From NCBI GenBank assembly GCA_032871835.1, contig CM065297.1, forward strand, positions 40,425,098 to 40,489,097: DNA of 64,000 bases. Reading direction: 5' to 3'. A program made the translations under genes and the position numbers. Below the pieces are notes generated by a model, which saw only the letters and a program-made list of their open reading frames with translations, had not been told where the DNA came from and made no database searches. Of the stretch, positions 22,072 through 33,928 are shown in pieces. How positions within the stretch are numbered: the first letter of the stretch is position 1; every line of letters begins with the position of its first letter. This DNA is from Dipteronia dyeriana (Eukaryota > Streptophyta > Magnoliopsida > Sapindales > Sapindaceae).

Positions 22072-24528
22072 TGTAAAGACTTCGATTTTATGATTATCTT
22101 ATTTCATGGTAAACCATACCACATTGGGGATGATTGTGTAATGGGTAGCTTAGGTCCTCATTGGCAAGCTTCCAAGCATCTCCATGACTTTAAGAGCAAA
22201 AGATATATTCACTTGACTTTGCCTTTTGAAGAGTTTAGGCACACACACACACTTCATGCATGATTTGTATCGACAAGCATATGTGTCCTATTGCTTATGT
22301 GTGCATCCTTACTCACAATCACACTTGCACTTCATTCTTAGTCTAACGTGTGGATGTTGTGTGTTTTATTCATTTTCCATTTTTTGATCAGAAACGCCCA
22401 TGCTTGCACAATGGTGTGCTTGTACTAGCGTGTTGAGTGACCATTTGAGAAGTAAGGGGAAAAAAACCTTGTTTTTGCCCTCATCAGTCGAAGACAAGCG
22501 TAAGCTACCCTTAGCGCTAAGCGATAATAATTCCTTTATTTCCTACTTTTCGTTTCACCTCACCTTATTTTTGTTTTCGATCCTTCACCTCGCTTTTGTT
22601 CAATTATAAATCGAAATAAATAACCACTTTAATGGAGATTTATAGCATCATTCAAGTAAATATAGATTAAGAAGGTCTTATTCTTTTCTTGGTTTGGTTA
22701 TATGGAGTAAGGTGTCTAGTTTTAAAAGAGTTGATTTCAATGATTAAATTGTTTTTCAAAACTGACCTTTGTATGGTCTTGTGACCATATCTTTTTATGC
22801 AATTCTTAAAAATGAGTTTTAATTTTTTTTTGTCCAAACTAGACACCCATACCTTTCCAACGGTATATTATTCGTAATATTTCATGGCCGTTTGGATTGG
22901 TTTTGAAATCTCCAAAGTGACCACTAAAACAGGGCAACTCTATTGTTATCCGTATCTGACCTTTGGTCACTCAAATAACTATAACTCTTTCTTGATATCC
23001 AAATCACTTTTTTTAATTGGAGTAGAAATTTTTCTTCCATACCTTTGCAACAGTATACTATACTAAAGGTTTTTAAGTCGTTTGGTCATGTTTTGATTCG
23101 CTTGAATTTAAAGCTGGTGTGTTGAGAGCGGAATTCACCAGAGCCTCGAGCGAAATTGGCCATGAAAATCTTGGCAGCAATTTTCTCTTCCAAACATTTC
23201 ACCCCCTCCACGTGAGTAAATGGCCTTGAAAAACTTGGCAACAATTTTCGCTTCCAAACTTTTTTTTCCCTTGTACGAAACCTGTAGCGAAAAACCTGAT
23301 TTGGTCAAAAACGTCTTTTCTTGTGCAGCTCATTTTTACACCTTATATATATAATCTTCTTCCCTAATCAAACCTAGAGCTCTGAAATTAAATCCTCAGG
23401 AGAGAGAAATTGACTCCTAGAGAGAGAGAGAGCTCCAAGAACACTTTTTTACTCAATCAAACTCCTATTCATGCACATCTAGCATCATTCTTCATCTTCC
23501 AAGCATGGGTCTTCATATGTTTATTGACTAGGAAACTTTTACATGTTCTGGATTGCCTCTTTTCATTCTTATGACATGTATGCCTAGGTTTAGCTTTTAT
23601 TGTTAATTAAGTGCATGTTCTTATGTTTGTTTGTATTTATCACATGCTTGTGTTGTTGGTTGTTGGTTGAGAGTAGTGATTACTGATAGCTAGCATTTAG
23701 GACGATTTTACCCTTCTAGCTAAGTCTCTATGCATTACATTTAGACATTATTGTTTATGCCTTATTGATTGGATTTCTTGATTGCAAAAATATTGTCCTT
23801 GATTATATGTTGTGACAACTTGTGTTCATAGGACTTATTTTATAGTTAGGTTGTTAGATTTCATCTACATCTAATTGAGTCCTTATATATGGGCATATAG
23901 GCATTGCTGATAACTAGATTTTATATTGCATTATCTACATCTAGTTGAGCATTTTGTGTTTGGTCTTACACATTATTGCATTTGAGCATAGTGTCATATA
24001 TACAGTTAGACCATATACTCTTCATTGAGTCAAAGTCTTGTGGCTTCGGTGTGAAGTTGCACAAGCAAAAGAAGCCTTGCAACCAAGGGTGGGTTGGCAA
24101 GCAATTGGTTGGGTATCTGCTGTAAAAGGCCCGAGGGGTAGAGTAGGAGGTACTCACACCAAGATTAGTGGACTAAGGGATATCACTAGGAACTGAACGA
24201 AGAGTGGTGTGTGGTACTGGCCATAGCCTGAGGTTGTCGAGAGTGAGAGTCCGAGTATAACTTGAGGGTGTAACTTTTTACTCATATAGTGGATTTCTGT
24301 GATCGAGCGTGGCTCACTTAACAGCTTGTGGTTTTTCCCCGTTTGAAGGGTTTTCCACGTATACATCCTGTGTTAATTTAATTCCGCACTATTACACTTG
24401 ATGTTGTTTGTATGTTTTATTGGGTGAATTTTGAATATTTACTAATCAAGAAAAATTGGTAATTAACGTAGTTAAAACCTATTCATCCCCCTTTAGGTTT
24501 ATAGACACACACTTCTAGAGAACTTTCA
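22072..24528 (+). mobile_element. 5' LTR of the gag-only element
   Basis: It starts tgtaaagacttcgatttta and ends tctagagaactttca, 2457 bp. Compared with the 3' LTR it contains 222 extra bases at 22453-22674; the rest aligns end to end with scattered differences. It carries a TATATATA box at 23344. Confidence 0.9.
23344..23353 (+). promoter_or_regulatory. TATA box of the LTR-C promoter
   Basis: tatatatata at 23344 lies in a stretch (ttttacacctta before, cctagagctctgaaatta after) conserved with the 3' LTR (tatatatat at 28344). Transcription of the element would start about 30 bases downstream, placing the R region start near 23380. Inferred from composition and conservation only. Confidence 0.55.
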
Positions 24529-24530
24529 AT

Positions 24531-24540
24531 TGGTATCAGA
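24531..24540 (+). promoter_or_regulatory. Primer-binding site (initiator tRNA-Met type)
   Basis: tggtatcaga stands two bases after the 5' LTR end. TGGTATCAGAGC is the common plant LTR-element site complementary to the 3' end of initiator tRNA-Met; here the last bases are changed (ggggg). It confirms the LTR border and the + orientation. Confidence 0.9.
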
Positions 24541-24562
24541 GGGGGTTCCTAGAAATACTTAG

Positions 24563-25603
24563 GTGATCCAAGCTATTGTTTGTGTTTCTTGCATTCCTTT
24601 GCACTTGTTTGTTGCATTTCATTTGCATTCATTCACATCACCAAACACCATGTGTGAGAGTGAAACACTTAGAGCGGGTATTGCTAGATTGATTTCTAAT
24701 GTTGAGAGGAAGGATTCTAACTATGATGAGGAGATGACTCTCTTGGTTGAAAGATTTAGGAGATTCACAAAATCTCAAAAGAAGGGCATGACCTCAAAAG
24801 TGAAGGAGGAAAATAAAAGGTTAAGGAAGAGTGACCCTTGCCTTGCATATGGTGGAATTGGCCATATTTCCTCCAAGTGTGTTAACTTGAAGTACATGAA
24901 TGGAGGAGTTGGTTTAATCACTACTCGGTGTGATAGCGAAGTTGAAGTAGTTAAAGTAGTTGAAGAGTGCTCTACAGCAACGGTTGATAGTAAGATCAAC
25001 TACTTCGCATTTCCGGGTTCCTACCATGAAGAAACCCAAGCCACTACCAAATGTGTGTCACTTGAAGAGTTCAAGATTGGTGACTTGGAGTTTGGAAACC
25101 AAAGTGGAGCATGCTTGAGTGAAGCTAGCCTTAATGATATGACTCTTACAAGCACAAGTAGGAGAATATTTGATAGCAATGACCCATACTATGGGAACTC
25201 TTGTGATAATATGGTTGATTATCAAGAGTTAGTTGATTCTCTTCAAAAGTCTTTGAATGAGAAAGATAATGATATCCTTATATTGGAATAGGTAAATCTT
25301 CAACTAAGGATCAAGTTGAATGAATCCTTGAAGACGGACGTGATTGATGTGTCCAAGTTTGAGAATAAGATTAAAGATTGCCACCAACGGATGAAGGTAA
25401 TGAAAGATGAACTTGCCATCAAAGATAACTCCTTGAAAATTGTCAAGGAAAGAGAGATGAGGTGCCTTGAAGAATTAAAGAAGGCCAAGGTCAAACAAGC
25501 TCAAGGCAAGAGCAAAGCTTTATCCAAGAAACCTTCAACTCAAGGAAAGTCCACACAAGCCTTGGCAACTCAACCAAAGCCTAGGCAATTCAAGAAGAAA
25601 TGA
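24563..25603 (+). pseudogene. Gag-like protein of the non-autonomous element
   Basis: One frame is open from 24563 except for a single TAG at 25289-25291. The first ATG is at about 24650 (MCESETLRAGIARL). After a region with LVERFRRFTKSQKKG comes a decayed zinc knuckle, CLAYGGIGHISSKC, in which the second Cys is Tyr. An acidic middle follows, then SLQKSLNEKDNDILILE, the stop, and a coiled-coil-like lysine/glutamate-rich part (DVSKFENKIKDCHQRMKVMK) ending in the basic QGKSKALSKK and RQFKKK. The pattern matches the C-terminal half of large copia Gag proteins; the N-terminal capsid part is missing. Gag would bind element RNA. The long frame with only one stop suggests later decay than in the surrounding copia element. 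Confidence 0.7.
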
Positions 25604-25860
25604 CAAGTTCTGAGAAGTAAATCACCTCCTCTAACAAACCAACGATAAGGAAATAAAGTGATCACAAGAAGCATGAACAACTAAGGAGTCAAGATCAACT
25701 TGCTCAACCACCTCAAGAAGCTAGACCATAAAGATGCTACCAATCGGCTCAAGTTCCAAGAAGAAGCCAACCAGTGCATCATCAAAGACAACCTCATCAA
25801 CATGGTAATGCCTCAATGAGAACATAATGCAATTGTATAAATTCTTACTTTGTACCTACT

Positions 25861-25902
25861 TGTCATTTTTGTGGTAAGATTGGTCACTTAAGACCAAATT
25901 GC
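25861..25902 (+). pseudogene. CCHC zinc knuckle of Gag, out of frame with the rest
   Basis: CHFCGKIGHLRPNC fits C-x2-C-x4-H-x4-C exactly, the nucleic-acid-binding knuckle of copia Gag. It is in a different frame from the gag-like ORF ending at 25603 and is followed by stops, so at least one frameshift separates them. Confidence 0.8.
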
Positions 25903-25935
25903 TTTAAATACAATAAGAGGTGTAGATTAGAGAGC

Positions 25936-27338
25936 ATGAAAGTAAAAAGGTAGAAAAAGAGGGAAATTTTGCATAAACCTAGGATTTCAAGAAATATGTG
26001 TATGACCACTAGATATGAAAAGTGGAACCTAGGTGGGTTCGAAAGAATGAACTTGCTTGCCTTAGTGCTCATGAGACACTCATAGATGTAACTAGGTCCT
26101 TTGGACTTAGTAAGTCTATAGAGGCTTATGTCTCCCATTGACTTGGTTAGAATTGACTCCATGTGAGGAGCTCAAGCAAAGAGAGCAAACTTGCATGATT
26201 TGCATTATGTAAAAAGTTAATTGATTTTATGATCTCTTGAAAATTGCTTGAGATTCTTGGTTGCACATGCTTATATGTTTTTTTAATAAGTGTGCATATT
26301 GTTTTGTTTGCAATCCATGTCATATTTATGTTCAAACTTGCATTTTTGGGCTAGGAGAATTAATTGGGATAGTACATTTGGATGACCTATAATTTATCTC
26401 CATGACATGTGAACTAGCTTATTTTGACATGCTTAAAATGATATGCATGAATTGAGTTTGATTGATTTAAATGCAAATGTGTGTGAGTGCAAATGAGAAG
26501 ACTAATCAATAAGGATCTTGTATCCATGCAATTAATAAGGATTTTATATCCAAATTAGTCTTCTCTCTTTTCTTAATGGTGAAACAAGACTACTATTATA
26601 CGGATAATTATATAAAAAAATCTAATAGGATCTCTTGGTCCAATGTCTTGATTTTCCTTTAAGGATTGATATAGTTGCTTTATTTTCAAAAAACTTAAAC
26701 TATATCTCTTATGCTTGTGATAAAAGGGTACAAATTGGTTTGAATTCTTTTAAAAATCCTTTTGATGTTTGCTTTTCCAAATACCTTTTGTTTTGGATAT
26801 GAATGCAACATGTCTTGCTTGCAAAGCATCCTTGTCACACATTTTTCTTTAAATAAAACTACTTGAATCTCTCTCAATTACTTGTGTTGCATAAAGTTTT
26901 TTTATATGATTATGTATCATAATTATGCTAATAGCTCTTTTTGCTAAAGCAACCCGATATGGAGAGCTCTTTTTCCTATCTTATGACAAAAAGGGGGAGT
27001 AGTCTTGAGAAATATAGGGGGAGCATTGGTTATGCTTTCGGGAGAGATCATGAGAGAAAGTAACCCATTTAGGGGGAGCATTGCACATGCATTTGTTTAT
27101 ATTGCTTTATTGACTGCAATTGCTTTTTATATTTGTTCACCTCACATGCACTTGTTCTTGGAAAGTGCTTCTTCCTATTGTGTGTAGGTACAATGATAAT
27201 TCTACAAAGAGATTGAAGATATCAAAGATTTAGATTGTAGGATATCTTTTTTAATGTAGAATTAATCTCTTGGACAATAGCTTTATTTTTGTTTTATGAG
27301 GATTTATTTATGAGTGGTTGTTTTGTCATGATATAGCC
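25936..27338 (+). other. Non-coding interior of the gag-only element
   Basis: No pol motif is seen where protease, integrase, RT and RNase H should be. The sequence is AT-rich. It includes purine-rich words near the end (aaaaagggggagtagtcttg at about 26988, aggggg at 27016 and 27073), which look like extra polypurine tracts. Confidence 0.6.
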
Positions 27339-27350
27339 AAAGAGAGAGAT
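27339..27350 (+). promoter_or_regulatory. Polypurine tract
   Basis: aaagagagagat directly precedes the 3' LTR start (tgtaaagacc at 27351) and would prime plus-strand DNA synthesis. Confidence 0.75.
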
Positions 27351-29470
27351 TGTAAAGACCTCGATTTTATGATTGGGTTATTTCATGGCAAACCACGCCA
27401 CATTGTGGATGATTGTGTAATGGGTAGCTTTGGTCCTCATTAACAAGCTTCCAAGCATCTCCATGAATTCTAGAGCAAAAGTTATATTCACTTGACTTTT
27501 CCTCTAGAAGAGTTTAGGTACACACACACACTTCATGCATGATTTGTATCGACATGCATTTGTGTAATATTGCTTATGTGTGCATCCTTACTCACAATCA
27601 CACTTGCACTTCATTCTTAGTCTTAAATGTGGTTGTTATATGTTTTATTTGTTTTCCATTATTTGATCAGAAACGTCCACACATGCATGATGGTGTGCTT
27701 GTCTTAGCGTTTTGAGTGACCATTTGAGAAGGTCTTATTCTTTTCTTGGTTTGGTTATATGAAGTAAGGTGTCTAGTTTCAAAAGAGTTGATTTCAATGA
27801 TTAAAATGTTTTTCAAGACTTACCTTTGTATAGTCTTGTGACCATATCTTTTTATGTCATGCTTCAAAATGAGTTTTTAAATTTTATATAAAACCTAGAC
27901 ACTCATACATTTCCAACGGTATATTATTCGTACTATTTCATGACCATTTGGATTGGTTTTGAAATCTCCAAATTGAATACAAAAACAGGGCAAATCTGTT
28001 GTTGTTCGTTTCTGACCTTTGTTCACTAAAATGACCATAACTATTTCTACAGAGATCCAAATCACATTTTTTTTTAATTTGAGTAGAAATTATACTTCCA
28101 TACCTTTCTAAAAGTATATTATACGAAAGGTTTCAAAGTCGTCTAGCCATGTTTTGATCCGCTTGAATTTCAAGCTAGTGTGCTGATATAGAAATTAGCA
28201 CGAGCCTCGAACGAAAATGGCCCCAAAAATCTTGGCATCAATTTTCGCTTCCAAACTGTTCGCCCCCTCCTGGTACGAAACCTGTAGTGAAAAACCTGAT
28301 TTGGGCAAAAACGTCTTTTCTTGTGCAACTCGTTTTTACACCTTATATATATCATCTTATTCCCAAATCAGACCTAGAGCTCTGAAATTAAATCCCCAAG
28401 AGAAGAACACTTTTTTACTCAACCGAACTCCCATTCATGCACATCTAGCATCATTCTTCGTCTTCCAAGCATGGGTCTTCATATGTTTCTTGACCAGGTA
28501 ACTTTTACATGTTCTAGATTACCTCTTTTCATTCTTATGACATGTATGCCTAGGTTTAGCCTTTATTATTAACTAAATGCATGTTCTTATGTTTGTTTGC
28601 ATTTATCACATGCTTGTGTTTTTAGTTGTTGGTTGAGAGTAGTGATTAGTGATAGCTAACATTTTGGTTGATTTTACTCTTCTAGCTAAGTCTCTATGCA
28701 TTGCATATAGACATAATTGTTTATGCCTCATTGATTGCATTTATTGATTGCAAAAATATTGCCCTTGATTATATGTTGTGACAACTTATGTTGATTGGAC
28801 TTATTTGACAGTTAGGTTGTTAGATTTCATATACATCTAATTGAGTCCTTATATATTGGTATATAGGCATTGTTGATAACTAGGATGTTATATTGCATTA
28901 TCTACATCTAGTTGAGCATTTTGTGTTTGGTATTACACAGTATTGCATTTGAGCATAGTGTCATATATACACTTAGACCATATACTCTTCATTGATTCAA
29001 AGTCTTGTGGCTTCGGTGTGAAGTTGCACAAGCAAGAGAAGCCTTGCAACAAAGGGTGGGTTGGCAAGCAATTGGTCGGGTATCCACTGTAGAAGACTCC
29101 AAGGGGTTGAGTAGGAGGTGCTCACTCCAAGAGTAGTGGATCAGGGGGATATAACTATTGACTGAACGAAGAGTGGTGTGTGGTAGTGGCCATAGCCTGA
29201 GGTTGTCGAGAGTGAGAGTCCGAGTATCACTTGAGGGAGTAACTTTTTACTCATATAGTGGATTTCTGTGATCGAGTGTGGCTCACTTAACAGCTCATGG
29301 TTTTTTCCCATTTGGAGGGTTTTCGACGTATACATCTTGTGTTAATTTTAATTCCGCATTGTTACACTTGATGTTGTATGTTTGTTTTATTGGATGAATT
29401 TTGAATATTGACTATTCAAGAAAAATTGGTAATTAACTTGATTAAAACACACACTTCTAGGGAATGTTCA
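27351..29470 (+). mobile_element. 3' LTR of the gag-only element
   Basis: It starts tgtaaagacctcgatttta and ends ctagggaatgttca, 2120 bp, followed at once by the target duplication aatca. It lacks the 222 bases found at 22453-22674 of the 5' LTR; the break point carries the shared word gaag. Confidence 0.9.
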
Positions 29471-29590
29471 AATCATGTTTTTATATTTTTTTTAATATAC
29501 ATATAAGAACATCATACAATCAATTAAAACAGTGCCTACACAATCATACATAAAAAGCATTGAAATCAATATCTTGTTCCAATTTTTTTT

Positions 29591-29603
29591 GGCTCGGATA
29601 CCA
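29591..29603 (-). promoter_or_regulatory. Primer-binding site of the minus-strand copia element
   Basis: ggctcggatacca is the reverse complement of TGGTATCCGAGCC, one base different from the initiator tRNA-Met site TGGTATCAGAGCC. It lies two bases from the LTR border at 29606, proving that this LTR is the 5' LTR of a minus-strand element whose leader was split by the 22072-29470 insertion. Confidence 0.9.
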
Positions 29604-30224
29604 ATTGTTGGAACCCCATTCACTGGTAACACAACGGAAATAGGTTTTAAAATTGTTTAAAAAGAACGTAAACGATCTGGGACCAATGGACTTGGGATCG
29701 TAACTTTTCGAATCTTATACATATAAAATTATTACAAAAACAAAATGTATATATACACAGGAAAGTGAGATCGATCATAAGAAGATGTTAGAATCTTACC
29801 AACGTTTGGAGGCTCCTTCACTTCTTGTAATGCTTCTGGTCTATACCACTCGATCTTACTCGCTATATCCTGGGACTGATAACTGCGTGAGGGCCCGTCA
29901 CGTTCTCAGGAACTTGAATGGATTATGTAGTTATAAGACGAAGAAACTATTTCTTCAAAGTCAAAACCAACTAGAACATTTCTAGTTAAAAATATTAATA
30001 ATATATTTTTCTCTTTTGTTTGATACATACGACACACCTTAAAGAATTGTTTGTGTTTTTGTGTTTTATTTTTCTATTTAGTGCTTCACACACAATTGCA
30101 CACAACCACAATAAAAAAAAAAAACTGATGCTTTGATGTATATTTCTTTGTTTTTTAAGTTCAACGCATGAATCAAATTCATGTCATTTAAATCTCATCA
30201 ATTGCATCAAATGCAATTTAAAAA

Positions 30225-32648
30225 TGTAGGGAAAAAACGGTTCAAAACGCAACGGAAGCGTGAGAAAATGAAAATTAGGGTTTGCGTATAAATAATTTTT
30301 TTTCCCTTTTATGCAACAAGAACCTTAACCCTATATTAATTGATGTATATAAAAGTGTCGAACCTTTTTCTCATGACGATTGAACAAGCGCCGAATTGAA
30401 TACGCAAGATCTTCCAATCCAATCACGAACGTGAATCACCTAGGAGTGTGGGCTCCGTTTCTTCAAATTGTATACCTGAGGATGGAAACATACAAAATCT
30501 ATTTCTTTGTTAGTTACAAATATCCTCCAAGAAAAAAATCAAGAACGTCCAGCCACTTATGAATTATCAATCAATTTGATTGAAACTCGCGTGAACCTTG
30601 ATTTGATTTTGTACACATATCCCTTTTGATGTAAAGGATACTAGTGCATTATCATAAACAAAAACGTTCTCTTTTCTCTTTTCCCCATGGCCAAATTCCA
30701 CACCCTATATCTTAGAGTTGATTGAATTTTGTCTAGAGTAAAATGATAAATTTTCTCACTCAAAAGTCTCTCTTGCCAAGCAAAATTCTCTCTTAGAAAA
30801 CACTTAGGTTGCCTGAAAATTTCACTCTAAAATTCATAGAGCTGGTCGAAAATCACACATATATATAGGATCCTAAATCCTTTCCTAAGAAGGATTTACT
30901 TGGTTGGCAAGAATCCTTTCCTTAGGTGGATTTATTTGATAGTTAAGAATCCTTATCTTAAAGGAATTCTATCCTCTTGTATATATACATGGGCTTGCCG
31001 GATTTCATAGGATATAGATTAGGATCACAAATCCTTTCCTAAGAAGGGTGTACTTGGTAGTTAAGAATCCTTTCCTTAGGTAGATTTACTTTGTGGTTAA
31101 GAATCCTTTTCAAAAAAGGAATTCTATCCTCAATCAAGACTCGTAATCCAACTCAATAGTGTATTTGTAACCATATTAAAGACTTTCTAATTTGATTAGA
31201 TAAATAATTTCTTTTATTTATCAACTTATCAAATATGGACTTTAATATTAATTATACTACCAACAATAGTATAATTTTAGGAGACCAACTCCTACTAGGA
31301 AAAAGATTTTGACTTTTAATTAAATAATTAATTCATCAACAAATTAATTAATTTCCATTTAATTAAATAATAAAATAAAAATAATATAATTAAGCTATTC
31401 TTAATTAGCCTTGCCGCCCAACACATGTATATGGGTCATATATTATTTTTCTTATTTTATTAAATCCATTGGACCTTAATAAAAAGTCCACATGTGAACT
31501 AGACATATTATTACAAAAAGAAACAAGTTCACATGCCTTAATACAATCCTAGATGAACCCCTAAATTGGTCCGGTAGAATATATCAAGTGATCCATACAA
31601 GTTCGTGTGGATTGAGGATCTTGGCAGGCTATCTAAATTTAAGCTCCAATAGACACAACCCAATCACAATCAACAATTGATTCATTTAGGTCAAATCTAT
31701 TTAATTTTAGTTCATTCCACCAAAAAACAAAAATTGAACTCTTAAGTAAAGATAGAATAAGTTGATGTTACTCATTCATACCCTAGACAATCTTATTGGA
31801 GAAAGTGTATCCTCGTGAAGAATACCAGTAATCGCCAAGAGCTCAACGACCGCCTATAGCTCTCCAAGTTACCATATTGACTCATATGACCACATTTTGA
31901 ACTTGGATATTTTGACTTGTCCAGAAGCCATGTTTCAATAGACACTATTGAAAACTTAAAGTTAAGATTTAATATGCAATACCTCAAAACATCCATATGA
32001 TGGTATTCTACTCTCATTCAATAAATGGAGTCACAATGTCCATATCTATAAATGAAGTCCTCTATCAATTAACAAATGAATACCACCAAACTATCAAGGA
32101 TAGGCTATGCTGTATAATAGTACTCATTGATAGCTCAAATGATAACACTTGCAACCATAAGTCCATCATTTATCTCAGGATTGAGATAGACTCTCCAATT
32201 GTCTTCAAATGAAAACTTTTATCCATTGACGGTTCTAGGTAAAGTATTTCATTTTGATCCTATTCAATGCACCCTGTGCACTAGATTCTTTTACCCAAAG
32301 ACACCACACTTTGATGATTTCAGACTCATCATAACACATTTGATCCCACTCAAATGCTAGCAAAAGAATCTACAACTTTGACAAGATAAAAACGCCCAAC
32401 CTTTTATCTTAAGTTGTGAATGTTAATCAAGACTAACTAAAGAATTGTGTCTACCTCTTACATATCTAGATGTTTGAACAATTCTTCTTTTCTCATAGTT
32501 TTTTGACCTTGTGATTATTTTACGTTTGACAATTATAATAATTAAACTATAAATGCTATAAGATTAGTTAAAATTGAAATCACTTTATTAATATGAAAAG
32601 ATTGTCAAATACATTATTATACCATTGTTATCGAGCATAATCCTAACA
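30225..32648 (-). mobile_element. LTR-A solo copy inside the copia LTR, target duplication AAAAA
   Basis: tgtagggaaaaaacggttc to cgagcataatcctaaca is the reverse complement of the LTR-A at 18634-20834. The five bases on each side are aaaaa (30220-30224 and 32649-32653), and the host LTR aligns across the join. At 2424 bp it is about 220 bp longer than the other copy, largely because of an internal tandem duplication. Confidence 0.85.
30875..31182 (-). repeat. Tandem duplication of about 154 bp in LTR-A
   Basis: aaatcctttcctaagaagg begins at 30875 and again at 31029. Both are followed by an 'acttggt..gcaagaatcc / acttggtagttaagaatcc' block and by 'aaaggaattctatcctc'. The + copy at 18634-20834 has this segment once. 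Confidence 0.75.
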
Positions 32649-33575
32649 AAAAAGACATGATCCGTTTTTTCATCAGTGTGTGTTAACGTGTCTTTAAATT
32701 GATAACTGATATCATTCGTTATTTGTTTTCAAAAGACAATATATATATATATATAAACTCATAATATCTTTATTTGATTTTCAAACATTTTTAAAATATC
32801 TCATATCTTTTCAAGATAATTGAATATTTGTTTTTGAACGTAAATATTTAAATTCAATTTTAAATATTTAATTTAATAAAATAAATAAACATATTATCTT
32901 CTTTTATTTAAAATCAAATATCAACTAACACCTTCAATTTAGTGATTAATAACATAATTAAATAATCTCATTATTTAATTTATTTAATCACCATTATTCG
33001 TTAATTAAATAATCTCTTTATTCAATTAATTCTTGAATAAATATGTGTCACTTTCGTAACAATATTAATTGCACAATACAATTAATTAACCGTGACCCTT
33101 GTTACCTAAATCGATCGAGGTAGTAAAGGGACCTAATGGACCCACAATATTTTGAGCTCCAATAATCCTAGGAATCGTTAATGAAACTCCATAATTAATA
33201 TTCCTTGATAATTAACTCTGATGTTATTCCACTAAAAACCCGAAGCTACACTCTCTCAACTATAGAAATTTTTACACAGACCGATACAACTTGGTGTCCA
33301 TCGATATAGCTATTACACATGGTGTGATTCTCCACAGTAGTTCATAATTAGAGCTGGGTCATAATATCCGTTATACCCCTCTAATTATATATATCCTTTA
33401 AGCACCGTTGATTCTCTATTGGATAATAAATCCTATTTCCTCACTGAATTTGGAGAGCGCTCATATTGTCCAAGCCCCGAATCAACGCTAAAGGAAACTA
33501 CCTTCTACTTCTTACAAGAAGGTGTGGATTCCACTATTGTGTACAAACCTCCCAAGCCAAAAGCCAAACTGTAAT

Positions 33576-33928
33576 CCCATAGAAAGTATGGGAGATGTAT
33601 TTGGTGACTTGTTTACATGGGAAAAATGGGGAATCAGGTTCCTAAAACACCTCTGTACCAAAGACTCAAGGCAGTCGAGAACTAACCTGAGCAAAGAGCT
33701 GGGACACCTTAAGACGGTAGGGTATTATTCTGGACAAAGAGTCGGGACACTGACCAAAGACTTAAGATGGTTAGGAATTATCCTAGGCCTTGAGCAAAGA
33801 ACCTGGACACCGTCCAGCCTAACTATAAGGAAGTAAAAGAAAAAATCGACGAGTCCAAGACTGACCAGTTTAATAATATACTTTTCGTTGAGCTGTTTAA
33901 ATCTCATCTCGCGGATTTTAGGGGGTAT
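33576..33928 (+). other. 3' untranslated region of a Tat-like element with degenerate ~50-bp repeats
   Basis: The words gagcaaagagctgggacacc (33693), caaagagtcgggacac (33736) and gagcaaagaacctggacacc (33791) recur with 'taggnattat' between them, at about 43 and 55 bases. The region ends in the purine-rich gattttagggggtat just before the LTR, as expected for a polypurine tract. No open frame is credible. Confidence 0.55.

Larger units (their letters stand above)
22067..29475 (+). mobile_element. Full-length gag-only LTR element (LTR-C family) with perfect target duplication
   Basis: Two LTRs (22072-24528 and 27351-29470) flank a 2.8-kb interior. The 5-bp target duplication aatca is exact on both sides (22067-22071 and 29471-29475). 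Behind the 5' LTR lies an initiator-tRNA-Met-type primer site, and before the 3' LTR a purine run. The interior holds only gag-like coding sequence and a CCHC knuckle, with no protease, integrase, RT or RNase H motif in any frame I could read. It is therefore a non-autonomous element that would need another copia element's enzymes. The PBS type and the gag layout (coiled coil, then a C-x-F-C-G-K-x-G-H knuckle) suggest a relative of the SIRE/Maximus copia branch. Confidence 0.85.
12277..33575 (-). mobile_element. Copia element on the minus strand, opened by three nested insertions
   Basis: One element can be followed across 21 kb. Read on the minus strand, its 5' LTR runs from about 33575 down to 29606, its primer-binding site is at 29591-29603, and its leader is 29590-29476, 22071-20835 and 18633-18441. 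Then come gag, protease, integrase, RT and RNase H (18440-15003), and a polypurine tract and 3' LTR at 14784-12277. Insertions interrupt it at 18634-20834 (LTR-A), 22072-29470 (gag-only LTR-C element) and 30225-32648 (LTR-A). The 3' LTR abuts Athila-like coding sequence at 12276. The far end of the 5' LTR is truncated near 33575, so the element's own target duplication cannot be seen. All coding parts carry stops. Confidence 0.85.
29606..33575 (-). mobile_element. 5' LTR of the copia element, split and truncated
   Basis: It begins tgttggaaccccattcactg (reverse complement of the LTR end) and aligns with 12277 onward: 'acgatctgggaccaatgg', 'cttaccaacgtttggaggct', 'ccactcgatctt'. At 30224 it stops, an LTR-A copy follows, and at 32649 it resumes with 'gacatgatccg', matching 12865. 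It continues through 'ccgtgacccttgttacct' and 'gagagcgctcat' and ends near 33575 inside 'agccaaactgtaatcc', about 600 bp short of the LTR start by comparison with 45110-45682. Confidence 0.85.
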
